Counted from the first letter of the stretch, positions 1 to 6,398 are shown. The stretch is 8,366 nt of DNA from Bacillota bacterium (GCA_022717655.1 JAIIAN010000131.1:1-8366); one strand, 5' to 3'. The notes: generated from the letters alone by a model not told the origin. Numbers and translations are program-made.

Positions 1-92
1 ATATCATAGATATTTACTTTATTTTTTTCAATCAGGTGCAGTAACAGGTCAAGAGGACCTTCAAACACCGGAAGTTTTACGGGAATTCCCAT
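1..92 (-). CDS. scpA: Segregation and condensation protein A, N-terminal fragment (runs off left edge)
   Basis: ScpA is the kleisin subunit of the bacterial SMC-ScpAB condensin and bridges the SMC head domains during chromosome segregation. Only the first 30 codons are present. The translation begins MGIPVKLPVFEGPLDLL and continues HLIEKNKVNIYD. The FEGPLDLLLHLI block is the hallmark N-terminal kleisin helix that contacts SMC. The ATG at 92-90 is supported by AAAGGTGAG about 5 bases upstream and by an in-frame TGA at 101-99, so no longer start is possible. The gene lies 128 bases after the phosphoesterase stop with no terminator between, so cotranscription is likely. I see no convincing promoter directly upstream. 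scpB would be expected beyond the left edge, but that is inference. Confidence 0.95.
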   Translation of the reverse strand, partial: MGIPVKLPVFEGPLDLLLHLIEKNKVNIYD

Positions 93-193
93 TTTTTCTC
101 ACCTTTCTTGTCTGTCTCAACGATTTCAATCTCTTCCTGTACTCTTTGTACTATTGAAATCTTAAAATCACTTTCCTGCAAAGCGACCCTCAC
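77..193 (-). CDS. Possible 38-codon leader ORF overlapping the scpA start
   Basis: An open frame begins at GTG (193-191), or at an in-frame TTG (181-179) preceded by GAGGG five bases upstream. It ends at TAA (79-77), 16 bases inside scpA in another frame. The predicted peptide is 38 residues from GTG, rich in Glu, Lys, Gln and Val, with no membrane segment; it contains QRVQEEIEIVETDKKGEK. It fills most of the gap between the phosphoesterase and scpA. It is in the same frame as the phosphoesterase, but two stop codons (TAG at 223-221 and TAA at 214-212) separate them, so it is not an extension unless they are read through. It could be a translationally coupled leader peptide, a decayed remnant or chance. 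I do not recognise it. Confidence 0.2.
   Translation of the reverse strand: MRVALQESDFKISIVQRVQEEIEIVETDKKGEKKWEFP
122..161. repeat. Perfect 9-bp inverted repeat upstream of scpA
   Basis: GATTTCAAT (122-130) and ATTGAAATC (153-161) are exact reverse complements separated by 22 bases. Inside the loop, GTAC at 139-142 and 148-151 could form a second short stem. No T-tract follows on the transcribed strand, so it does not look like an intrinsic terminator. It lies inside the possible leader ORF and between the phosphoesterase and scpA, where it could act as an mRNA hairpin or a protein-binding site. Confidence 0.45.
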
Positions 194-220
194 AATTTTA
201 CATGATTTTTCTTAAAAAGT

Positions 221-1030
221 CTACTTTCTCTTTGGCACACAGGAAATCACTACCAGTTCTCTTGGATTGGCAATTCGGATGGGAAGGGTGTGTTCCCCAA
301 GCCCAGAGCCTATAATTAGTTTTTGTTCTCCTTTTTCAAATAATCCATAGCAGTATTTTGGAAACAGTACAAAATCCGGACTTAATGCCCCTTTTCCTCC
401 AAACGGCAGTCTTAAAATTCCACCATGATAATGTCCGGACAAGGTCAAATCTGCTCCCCAGTTAAAATATTCTTCTGCATATCTTGGTGTATGTGCCAGT
501 AAAACACGAAACTGTTTTTCATCCGATTTGCCAAGCAGAGTATTTAGTTCTTCTACACTTGGACCAGTTGCTGCTTTTTTCGAGCCTTTTTTATAATATT
601 CATAAGGCAGTTCTAATCCATAAACCTCAATGTGCTCTCCCTTAAGAAAAAGAACCGCCTGTTCATTTTCCAGATAATGAACCCCCAGCTTTTTTATCTG
701 TGTCTTATAATCTGAAAACGAAGCTTCATAATTCTTTGGATATCGTTTCATCCGCTGTTCATGATTTCCAGGTGCATAAAATACCAGTGCAGTCTTTATC
801 AGTTCTTTTAAAATTTCTAATGCCGGCAAAAGCGGTGCTTCCTGTTTTCCAAGCACCAAATCTCCGGCAATTAAAATGGCATCCGGATTTATTTTTTGAA
901 TTGCATCAAATACTGGTTCGTTTCTTTCTCCAAATACAACATTATGCCAGTCACTAATCATTACAAATTTCAGTTCCTGACTTATTTTTTCTGAAATTAT
1001 CTCATAGTTTGTAAGCTTAAATTTTTTCAA
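221..1030 (-). CDS. Calcineurin-like metallophosphoesterase (YkuE-like), TTG start
   Basis: This 269-residue protein is a predicted dinuclear-metal phosphoesterase. The family motifs appear in order: DWH (Asp27, His29), GD (56-57), GNHE (88-91), LAH (His180) and GHYH (199-202). These are the usual metal ligands and catalytic residues, so the enzyme looks intact. There is no signal peptide or membrane helix, unlike B. subtilis YkuE, which is exported, so I expect a cytosolic protein. The substrate cannot be told from sequence. The start is TTG at 1030-1028, supported by GGAAG seven bases upstream (1042-1038). The next ATG, at codon 24, is only three codons before the DWH metal motif and would remove the start of the fold. 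The gene follows the MATE terminator and precedes scpA by 128 bases. A TACAAT box at 1067-1062 is a possible -10, but I see no good -35. Confidence 0.9.
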   Translation of the reverse strand: MKKFKLTNYEIISEKISQELKFVMISDWHNVVFGERNEPVFDAIQKINPDAILIAGDLVLGKQEAPLLPALEILKELIKTALVFYAPGNHEQRMKRYPKNYEASFSDYKTQIKKLGVHYLENEQAVLFLKGEHIEVYGLELPYEYYKKGSKKAATGPSVEELNTLLGKSDEKQFRVLLAHTPRYAEEYFNWGADLTLSGHYHGGILRLPFGGKGALSPDFVLFPKYCYGLFEKGEQKLIIGSGLGEHTLPIRIANPRELVVISCVPKRK

Positions 1031-1081
1031 TTTTAATCTTCCATTCTTTTATTTTTCGTTTATTGTATCGTATTTTAACCT

Positions 1082-1123
1082 AAAAAAAAAGCATTAACCA
1101 CTGATACGGTCAATGCTTTTTTT
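1082..1123 (-). terminator. Intrinsic terminator after the MATE gene
   Basis: The MATE stop codon is followed at once by an A-rich run, then a stem of GCATT/AATGC plus ACC/GGT (1091-1099 with 1108-1116, one mismatch), an 8-base loop and nine Ts on the minus strand (1090-1082). A matching T run lies on the other side, so it could also stop plus-strand transcripts. Confidence 0.85.
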
Positions 1124-1124
1124 C

Positions 1125-2471
1125 TTAATTTTTATTTTTAAAAATACGTTCCTGCTGTTTCATTACAATCACATACATAACTAGAAGCAATATAGAAGCA
1201 AAAATCCATGCGACCGGACTTGCAAGACAGATTCCAAGATAACTTCTCTGTTTTCCTGCAATTACTGCCACAAGACCTCTTCCTGCCAGTTCTGCCACGC
1301 CTGCCATCATAGGTAAAAATCCATAGCCGATTCCCTGGATTCCATTTCGATAGACATTTACAATCGTAAGCGGGAACAGGAATGTAGAGACACATTTTAA
1401 ATAAATATCTACCTGACCCATGATTGCAGTTGCATCTCCTGATACAAACAAAATCGTACAGTACTTACCGACAAATGCCAGAAGCAGACCTATGATAATG
1501 GAATAAATCCAGCCTCCAATCGTTGCCGAGCGAAAGCCTTGACGGATTCTTTTTACTTTACCAGCTCCAATATTTTGTGCACAGTAGGTTGCCATGGTTG
1601 TTCCAAGTGCGACATACGCCTGTGTCAAAACCTGTTCAATTTTACTTGCCGCCGTAAATGCCGCAACTGCACCTGAACCTAACACATTTAAAGAGGACTG
1701 TACCATCATGCTTCCGATTGCAGTGATGGAATACTGAAGTGCCATCGGGATTCCGATTCCAATCTGGACTTTTGCAATATGCCCATTTAACTGAAAATCC
1801 GATTTTTCTAATTTTAATTCCGGTATCTTTTTTATAATATAAATCAGACAAAGAACGCCTGACACACCCTGTGAGATGACCGTTGCATAAGCTGCACCTG
1901 CTGCTCCCATGCGAAATACAATAATTAATAACAAATCTAAGACTACATTTAACAGCGCAGATAAAATCAGAAAGTATAGTGGAATCTGACTGTTTCCAAT
2001 TGCACGCAGAATACTTGCCAAAAGATTGTATAATACAGTCGCAAAAATGCCCGCACAGATGACCATAATATAGTGATAAGCATCTGCAAAAATATCCGAT
2101 GGCGTATTCATAAATTTTAATAACGGCTTCATTCCAAGCATGCTGATTGTCGTCATAATCACGGTCATAATTACCGACAGCGTTGCCGCACTTCCAACCG
2201 TTTTTCTCATTCCTCTCATATCTCCTGCACCAAAACGCTGTGCAGTTAAAACGGTAAACCCTGCTGTAAGCCCAAGCATAAAACCAATAATCAAAAACAT
2301 AATCGTTCCGACACTTCCGACCGCCGCAAGAGCTGTTGTTCCTACAAATTTACCTACAATAATCGTATCGACCATACTGTAAAACTGCTGAAATACATTT
2401 CCGACAAAAATCGGAACCGTAAACATTAAGATGGTCTTCGCCGGACTTCCGGCTGTCATATCCTGTTGCAT
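1125..2471 (-). CDS. MATE family multidrug/drug:cation antiporter
   Basis: This 448-residue polytopic membrane protein matches the multidrug and toxic compound extrusion family, which exports cationic drugs or metabolites using Na+ or H+ gradients. It has the usual length and about 12 hydrophobic segments. The first helix region carries FYSMVDTIIVG, with an acidic residue (Asp35) typical of the family. The two halves show the expected internal duplication: TAQRFGAGD at 76-84 and CAQNIGAGK at 297-305. AELAGR near 393-398 is also typical. The ATG at 2471-2469 has GGGGAAG about 5 bases upstream. It has a good promoter (2514-2542) just after the carboxypeptidase stop and a terminator immediately downstream, so it can be expressed alone. 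Readthrough from the carboxypeptidase gene is also possible because no terminator lies between them. The substrate is not predictable. Confidence 0.95.
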   Translation of the reverse strand: MQQDMTAGSPAKTILMFTVPIFVGNVFQQFYSMVDTIIVGKFVGTTALAAVGSVGTIMFLIIGFMLGLTAGFTVLTAQRFGAGDMRGMRKTVGSAATLSVIMTVIMTTISMLGMKPLLKFMNTPSDIFADAYHYIMVICAGIFATVLYNLLASILRAIGNSQIPLYFLILSALLNVVLDLLLIIVFRMGAAGAAYATVISQGVSGVLCLIYIIKKIPELKLEKSDFQLNGHIAKVQIGIGIPMALQYSITAIGSMMVQSSLNVLGSGAVAAFTAASKIEQVLTQAYVALGTTMATYCAQNIGAGKVKRIRQGFRSATIGGWIYSIIIGLLLAFVGKYCTILFVSGDATAIMGQVDIYLKCVSTFLFPLTIVNVYRNGIQGIGYGFLPMMAGVAELAGRGLVAVIAGKQRSYLGICLASPVAWIFASILLLVMYVIVMKQQERIFKNKN

Positions 2472-2513
2472 TTTTTCTTCCCCTTTTTCTCCATTTCGTT
2501 TTTACCACGAGCC

Positions 2514-2542
2514 ATTATAATCCAATGGTTTTTAAACTTCAA
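2514..2542 (-). promoter_or_regulatory. Sigma-A type promoter of the MATE gene
   Basis: On the minus strand, TTGAAG (2542-2537) and TATAAT (2519-2514) are separated by exactly 17 bases. The -10 box is consensus. The predicted transcript would start near 2507 and give a leader of about 36 bases. A 5-bp inverted repeat CCATT/AATGG (2528-2524 and 2516-2512) overlaps the -10 box and might be an operator. Confidence 0.75.
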
Positions 2543-2550
2543 TCCCTATT

Positions 2551-3702
2551 TTAGAAAAATTTCTCAAGCACCATTTTTAAGTAATCGACGTAGCGTGCTT
2601 TTTCGATATTTTGACTAAAAACCAGGTCCACACTGCCTATTTTTTCATCTTCCAGATAGTATTGGATTTCTCCGGCTTTCATTCCCTTTGTCACAGGTGC
2701 TTCAACACGTTCTTTTAATTGTATTTTTTTCTCTATCTTAGAAAGAGATTTCCCTTCGGTATCAAGATAAGAAAATGTTTCTTTATTTTTACAATCTGCC
2801 TCTTTTTGTACAGAGTTTTTAATTGGAACTTTCTCTTTCACAACTGTCTTATCTTCATACAGACTGCAGGTGGCAAATCCAAGGTTTAACAGTGTTGCAC
2901 CATCCCGAAACCTTGCTTTATAATCCGGAGCTGTCATAATGACACTGATTAACGTTAATCCATTTCTTTTTGCCACTGCTGAGACACAGTATTTCGCTTT
3001 ACTCGTACTTCCGGTTTTTAATCCGACACAGCCATCATAGCCCCGAATCAGTTTATTGGTATTCGTCAGTCCAAACTCACTGTCCCCACGGTTAGTGTGA
3101 TGCGTAATCGTCTCCATCCAGACGGAAGAATACTCCAAAATTTTTGGATATTTTGTAATCAGTTCCCTTGACATCAGCGCCACATCATAAGCCGTCGTAT
3201 AATGATTGTCAGAATCCGTCAATCCACAACAATCCTCAAAATTCGTATGTTCCATTCCAAGGGATTTTGCCCGTGTATTCATCCGTTTTACAAATTCTGC
3301 TTCACTTCCACAGATATGTTCTGCCATTGCCACACTTGCATCGTTTCCTGATGCAATGACAATACATTTTATCATGGTTTCTACGCTTTGCTTTTCTCCC
3401 TCTTCCAAATAGACCTGTGAGCCTCCCATGGATTTTGCATAAGCACTGGTTGTCACCTCATCTTCAAAATGAAGATTCTGATTTGCTATCTCGTCAAAAA
3501 TTAAAAGCAGAGTCATAATCTTTGTGATGCTGGCTGGTGATACCTGTACATCTTTTTCTTTTTCATAAATAATTTTTCCGGTAGAGGCTTCCATTAAAAC
3601 GGCATGCGGAGACGAAATTACGGTTTCATCTGCAAATACTGCCTGTGGAACGGCACAAAAAAGACAGATTACGATTATGTATGAGAGAATTTTCTTTATC
3701 AT
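2551..3702 (-). CDS. D-alanyl-D-alanine carboxypeptidase (peptidase S11, PBP5/DacF type)
   Basis: This 383-residue low-molecular-mass penicillin-binding protein removes the terminal D-Ala from peptidoglycan pentapeptides outside the cell. Residues 1-24 form a signal peptide with a hydrophobic core and a likely cleavage after AVFA. All three active-site motifs are present: SITK (Ser58, Lys61), SGN (118-120) and KTG (229-231). From about residue 285 a beta-rich PBP5 C-terminal domain follows, ending in a short amphipathic segment (VDYLKMVLEKFF) that probably holds it at the membrane. The start ATG (3702-3700) has GGGGAG five bases upstream. That site sits in the loop and 3' arm of a small hairpin. 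The gene lies downstream of the CmpB-like gene's terminator and upstream of the MATE gene. DacA and DacF are both possible names, so I give no symbol. Confidence 0.96.
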   Translation of the reverse strand: MIKKILSYIIVICLFCAVPQAVFADETVISSPHAVLMEASTGKIIYEKEKDVQVSPASITKIMTLLLIFDEIANQNLHFEDEVTTSAYAKSMGGSQVYLEEGEKQSVETMIKCIVIASGNDASVAMAEHICGSEAEFVKRMNTRAKSLGMEHTNFEDCCGLTDSDNHYTTAYDVALMSRELITKYPKILEYSSVWMETITHHTNRGDSEFGLTNTNKLIRGYDGCVGLKTGSTSKAKYCVSAVAKRNGLTLISVIMTAPDYKARFRDGATLLNLGFATCSLYEDKTVVKEKVPIKNSVQKEADCKNKETFSYLDTEGKSLSKIEKKIQLKERVEAPVTKGMKAGEIQYYLEDEKIGSVDLVFSQNIEKARYVDYLKMVLEKFF

Positions 3703-3703
3703 C

Positions 3704-3721
3704 TGCTCTCCCCAAAGAGCA
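3704..3721 (-). promoter_or_regulatory. Hairpin presenting the carboxypeptidase Shine-Dalgarno
   Basis: The minus strand reads TGCTCT, TTGGGG, AGAGCA, a perfect 6-bp stem with a 6-base loop. It ends one base before the ATG at 3702. The GGGG of the ribosome binding site is in the loop and its AG is in the 3' arm, so folding could modulate initiation. It may also be chance. Confidence 0.4.
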
Positions 3722-3737
3722 CTCTTGTTTTATGGTA

Positions 3738-3774
3738 TGAAAAAAGAAAGTGATTTATGATAAACCACTTTCTT
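3738..3774 (-). terminator. Intrinsic terminator between the CmpB-like gene and the carboxypeptidase
   Basis: The arms AAGAAAGTG and CACTTTCTT pair perfectly, and the stem continues through a G-T wobble and TTTAT/ATAAA around a tiny loop (3774-3760 with 3758-3744). A T-rich run follows at 3743-3738. It lies 63 bases after the CmpB-like stop. The stem is AT-rich, so efficiency is uncertain. Confidence 0.8.
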
Positions 3775-3785
3775 AAAAAATCCAA
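3757..3785 (-). promoter_or_regulatory. Weak candidate promoter for the carboxypeptidase, inside the terminator
   Basis: TTGGAT (3785-3780) and TATCAT (3762-3757) are 17 bases apart on the minus strand. The -10 box matches five of six consensus bases, but the -35 only three. It overlaps the upstream gene's terminator stem. No better promoter is visible before the gene. Confidence 0.3.
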
Positions 3786-3837
3786 TCGTCAAACGGAGAG
3801 TTGCAATCCGCTTTGTTCCTTGATTCGATTAATTTTT

Positions 3838-4431
3838 TTAAAACCATTCTTTAATCTGCGCCAAAAATGCTTCCATTCCCTCCGGAAGGTCGTCTTTTTT
3901 TGCCTGATAAAAGCTGTAAGAAAAATCAATGACATACAGCATAATGCTGAATGTACTTGCCATACATCCAATTTCAAATGAATAACTGTCTACAAACCGC
4001 TCTACCGCATTTTGAAGAAATAAAAATAATCCTACTGTATAAAAGCCCCACGCAATGGTACTTTCAAGGCAGAGTATCCCTTTATAGTTAAACGGTTTTT
4101 CATTGTAATCCCACCAGACTTCTCCGAATATCATTAACATGACCTGAGCCGTCAAAAATTCAAGTAAAGTCGGCACGATACAGCCCATAATATAAAGCAG
4201 AACCAGATTTCCCGTAAACGGACGCAACAGAAAATAAACTGTCAGTGCCCCAAATCCATAGATCGGGCAAATCGGTCCATGTGTAAAACCACGATTAGTC
4301 AGTTTCCGATTACAGATTGACATATAAACAGACTCTACAATCCATCCCAAAATCCCATAGACCAGAAACCATTGAATAATATGGTAAAAATCCGTACCCA
4401 AAACGGCACGGGTAAAAAAGTTCATCAGCAT
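3838..4431 (-). CDS. CmpB-like integral membrane protein (PF06541, 'putative ABC transporter permease')
   Basis: From the ATG at 4431-4429 this is a 197-residue membrane protein with about five hydrophobic segments (roughly residues 18-38, 58-70, 76-102, 124-141 and 153-175). It carries family signatures: GWIVES at 29-34, NRGFTHGPICPIYGFG at 46-61 and WWDY at 106-109. The family name suggests an ABC permease, but no ATPase gene is nearby and its biochemical function is not established to my knowledge. The frame stays open to an ATG at 4509, which would add 26 charged residues. I prefer 4431 because AGGGGG lies six bases upstream (4443-4438), while the 4509 ATG sits three bases after the cls stop without any ribosome binding site. 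It is probably cotranscribed with cls and followed by a terminator. Confidence 0.88.
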   Translation of the reverse strand: MLMNFFTRAVLGTDFYHIIQWFLVYGILGWIVESVYMSICNRKLTNRGFTHGPICPIYGFGALTVYFLLRPFTGNLVLLYIMGCIVPTLLEFLTAQVMLMIFGEVWWDYNEKPFNYKGILCLESTIAWGFYTVGLFLFLQNAVERFVDSYSFEIGCMASTFSIMLYVIDFSYSFYQAKKDDLPEGMEAFLAQIKEWF

Positions 4432-4443
4432 ACTTTTCCCCCT
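4432..4443 (-). promoter_or_regulatory. Ribosome binding site that sets the CmpB-like start
   Basis: AGGGGG followed by AAAAGT and ATG on the minus strand is close to ideal spacing. It favours initiation at 4431 over the upstream ATG at 4509, which lacks such a site. Confidence 0.75.
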
Positions 4444-4512
4444 GTATTTTTCTTTGCGTATTTCCACCCTTTGTGCACGCTCAAACTTGAAGTCTTTATT
4501 TGAGTACATGCT

Positions 4513-6048
4513 CTATAAAAGCGGTGCAATCAGCCTCATGATGCTCTGTATTCCTCTTACAAAAATATTTCTCTTTTTGCAGAACTCCAGACTGACTTCC
4601 TTACATTTTGGAAGCGTTGCTTCCATGTCTTCTTTTACTTCTCTTACTGCCTGGCTTTGATACATCCATACCCCACATTCAAAATGCAAATACAGACTGC
4701 GGTAATCCAGATTAATTGTTCCAACTGTTGCAAGCTCATCATCACAGACAAACGTCTTAGAATGAACAAATCCAGGCGTATATTCATAAATGTGCACTCC
4801 GGCTTCTATTAACTGTTTATAATAAGACTGAGTCAAAAGAAACACCATCTTTTTATCTGGAATCCCAGGTGTGATAATCCTCACATCCACACCTTTTTTC
4901 GCTGCGAGACATAATGCCATCATCATTTCATTATCAATAATCAGATACGGTGTACAGATAAACACATACTTCTTTGCCTGACTTATGATATTTAAATAGA
5001 CATTTTCTCCAACTGTTTCATTATCCATCGGAGAATCCCCATAAGGCTGTACAAAGCCATCCGATTCAAATTCTTCTGTATGAAACACATAAGGACTATA
5101 AGCCGGTATGTGCGTACGCACTCCTGTAATAACGGTCCACATCTGCAAAAACATGACGGTCAGATTCCAGACACCCTCTCCATATAAGCGGATTCCTGTA
5201 TCTTTCCAGTGTCCAAACCGAACCTCTTCGTTAATATATTCATCTGCCAGATTAATTCCGCCTGTATAGCCGGTATGCCCGTCAATCACCAAAATTTTTC
5301 TGTGGTCACGGTTATTTAATACAATATTTAAAATTGGACGAATCGGATTAAATGCCGCACATTTGATTCCCTTTGCCTGGAGTTTTTTATAATATCGGTG
5401 CGGTAAGGTCGTAACACAGCCCATATCATCATAAATCAGCCGGACATCCACACCCTCTTTTACCTTTTGTTCTAAAATCTTCAGAATGGAATTCCACATT
5501 TTTCCCTCATGGATAATAAAATATTCCAGAAAAATAAAATGTTTTGCTTTTTTTAAATCCTCAAGCATATCTTCAAACATGTTTTCGCCAACCGGATAAT
5601 ATTTCGTAGAAGTATGACTGTGCAGAGGAAATTTTGCATAATCTCTGATATAAGCGGATTGATTGGAAATCCCCTCATCCAAAGCCTGTATTTGCTCTCT
5701 TACCTTATCATTTTCCCTGAAATAATTTTCAATTTCCTGTACCACCGCTTCTGACTCTTCTGTCATCTTTTTGGCAACCCTTGACTCTCCAAACAACAAA
5801 TATACGACAATTCCAAAGACCGGCAGTACTAAAATCAAGATGGTCCAAGCCAGCTTGTACGACGGATTAATTTCTTTATTTACAATCCATAATACCAGTA
5901 ATATACTCAAAATATCCGCTGTCATTGTCACCGGTGCAGAAAGACTGCTCATTCCCCATGCAATCAGCAACAGCCATATCACCTGTAGTAACACTGCAAA
6001 CACAAATACAAAAAAACGGCTGGAAATGAAATCAATCAGTTTTTTCAT
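4513..6048 (-). CDS. cls: Cardiolipin synthase, phospholipase D superfamily
   Basis: This 511-residue membrane enzyme is predicted to join two phosphatidylglycerol molecules into cardiolipin and glycerol. The N-terminus has hydrophobic helices at about 12-32 and 43-56, then a PLDc_N-type segment through about residue 87 ending VVYLLFGE. Two complete HKD catalytic motifs follow: HRKILVID (His249, Lys251, Asp256) and HSKTFVCD (His429, Lys431, Asp436), each with the downstream Gly and Asn expected (GGIN at 263-266 and GTIN at 443-446). The length is normal for the ClsA-type family. The ATG at 6048-6046 has AAGGAAG about 10 bases upstream, a slightly long spacing. It follows the rpsU terminator and I see no clear promoter, so expression may depend on partial readthrough. 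The CmpB-like gene follows closely. Confidence 0.95.
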   Translation of the reverse strand: MKKLIDFISSRFFVFVFAVLLQVIWLLLIAWGMSSLSAPVTMTADILSILLVLWIVNKEINPSYKLAWTILILVLPVFGIVVYLLFGESRVAKKMTEESEAVVQEIENYFRENDKVREQIQALDEGISNQSAYIRDYAKFPLHSHTSTKYYPVGENMFEDMLEDLKKAKHFIFLEYFIIHEGKMWNSILKILEQKVKEGVDVRLIYDDMGCVTTLPHRYYKKLQAKGIKCAAFNPIRPILNIVLNNRDHRKILVIDGHTGYTGGINLADEYINEEVRFGHWKDTGIRLYGEGVWNLTVMFLQMWTVITGVRTHIPAYSPYVFHTEEFESDGFVQPYGDSPMDNETVGENVYLNIISQAKKYVFICTPYLIIDNEMMMALCLAAKKGVDVRIITPGIPDKKMVFLLTQSYYKQLIEAGVHIYEYTPGFVHSKTFVCDDELATVGTINLDYRSLYLHFECGVWMYQSQAVREVKEDMEATLPKCKEVSLEFCKKRNIFVRGIQSIMRLIAPLL

Positions 6049-6077
6049 ACTTTTTTTGCTTCCTTAATCGCTGTAGT

Positions 6078-6109
6078 AAAAAAGCCTCTGGGAATTACCA
6101 GAGGCTTTT
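6078..6109 (-). terminator. Strong intrinsic terminator after rpsU
   Basis: A perfect 12-bp stem, AAAAGCCTCTGG with CCAGAGGCTTTT (6080-6091 and 6098-6109), encloses a 6-base loop. On the minus strand it runs straight into a TTTTTT tract (6083-6078). It begins 8 bases after the rpsU stop. Confidence 0.93.
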
Positions 6110-6117
6110 ACTGCACA

Positions 6118-6294
6118 TTAATTATATTTACGTTTTCTAGCTGCTTCAGATTTTTTCTTACGACGAACGCTTGGTTTTTCGTAATGCTCTCTTTTACGGA
6201 TTTCCTGCTGAATGCCTGCTTTCGCACAGCTACGCTTGAAACGACGTAAAGCGCTATCTAAAGTCTCGTTCTCTTTTACGATTACATTTGACAT
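6118..6294 (-). CDS. rpsU: Small ribosomal subunit protein bS21
   Basis: bS21 is a small basic protein of the 30S platform, near the anti-Shine-Dalgarno end of 16S rRNA. The 58-residue product starts MSNVIVKENE and contains the family-typical LRRFKR and CAKAGI motifs. It ends with a very basic Lys/Arg tail (RRKKKSEAARKRKYN). An upstream in-frame ATG at 6372 would add 26 unrelated residues and lies at or before the predicted transcription start, so I reject it. The ATG at 6294-6292 has AGGTG seven bases upstream. A second, stronger purine run GGAGGGAGG (6317-6309) sits 14 bases away, too far for normal pairing. The gene has its own promoter, a leader of about 70 bases with two competing stems, and a strong terminator. 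Confidence 0.98.
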   Translation of the reverse strand: MSNVIVKENETLDSALRRFKRSCAKAGIQQEIRKREHYEKPSVRRKKKSEAARKRKYN

Positions 6295-6317
6295 AGTCTC
6301 ACACCTAACCTCCCTCC

Positions 6318-6366
6318 AGTTGTAGATTGTGCATAATACAACTGTCTGGGTATTTTTATTGCACAA
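6318..6366 (-). promoter_or_regulatory. Structured rpsU leader with two mutually exclusive stems
   Basis: Stem A pairs TTGTGCA (6366-6360) with TGCACAA (6333-6327). Stem B pairs AGTTGTA (6343-6337) with TACAACT (6324-6318). Both are perfect over 7 bp. One arm of B lies in the loop of A, and one arm of A lies in the loop of B, so they interleave. Stem B ends directly against the GGAGGGAGG purine run before the start. The junction between A and B has only two bases, which makes a full pseudoknot strained, so alternating folds are more likely. Possible autoregulation is inference. Confidence 0.45.
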
Positions 6367-6370
6367 AAAC

Positions 6371-6398
6371 ATTATATCAGATTTTTCTCATACGTCAA
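6371..6398 (-). promoter_or_regulatory. Sigma-A type promoter of rpsU
   Basis: TTGACG (6398-6393) and consensus TATAAT (6376-6371) are 16 bases apart on the minus strand, 30 bases after the alaS stop. Transcription would start near 6364, giving a leader of about 70 bases. Confidence 0.8.

Noticed and set aside
700..957. Plus-strand open frame of 85 codons
   Set aside because: It lies wholly inside the phosphoesterase gene on the other strand and has no recognisable motif. The same applies to the plus-strand frames at 2140-2382, 3168-3412, 4454-4660, 5771-6067, 6625-7024 and 7464-7952.
1138..1395. Second minus-strand frame within the MATE gene
   Set aside because: It is an out-of-frame shadow of a gene with clear family motifs along its full length; so is 1642-1851.
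3757..3981. Open frames on both strands around the CmpB-like 3' end and terminator
   Set aside because: The plus-strand frame crosses the terminator hairpin and the minus-strand one is a shadow of the CmpB-like gene. Neither has a plausible ribosome binding site or family signature.
6318..6366. A stable H-type pseudoknot in the rpsU leader
   Set aside because: The topology fits, but the 2-base linker is too short to cross a 7-bp stem comfortably. Alternative hairpins are more likely.
6295..6372. N-terminal extension of bS21 from an ATG at 6372
   Set aside because: The ATG lies at or before the predicted transcription start and overlaps the -10 box. The bS21 family starts at MSNVIVKE, which has its own ribosome binding site.
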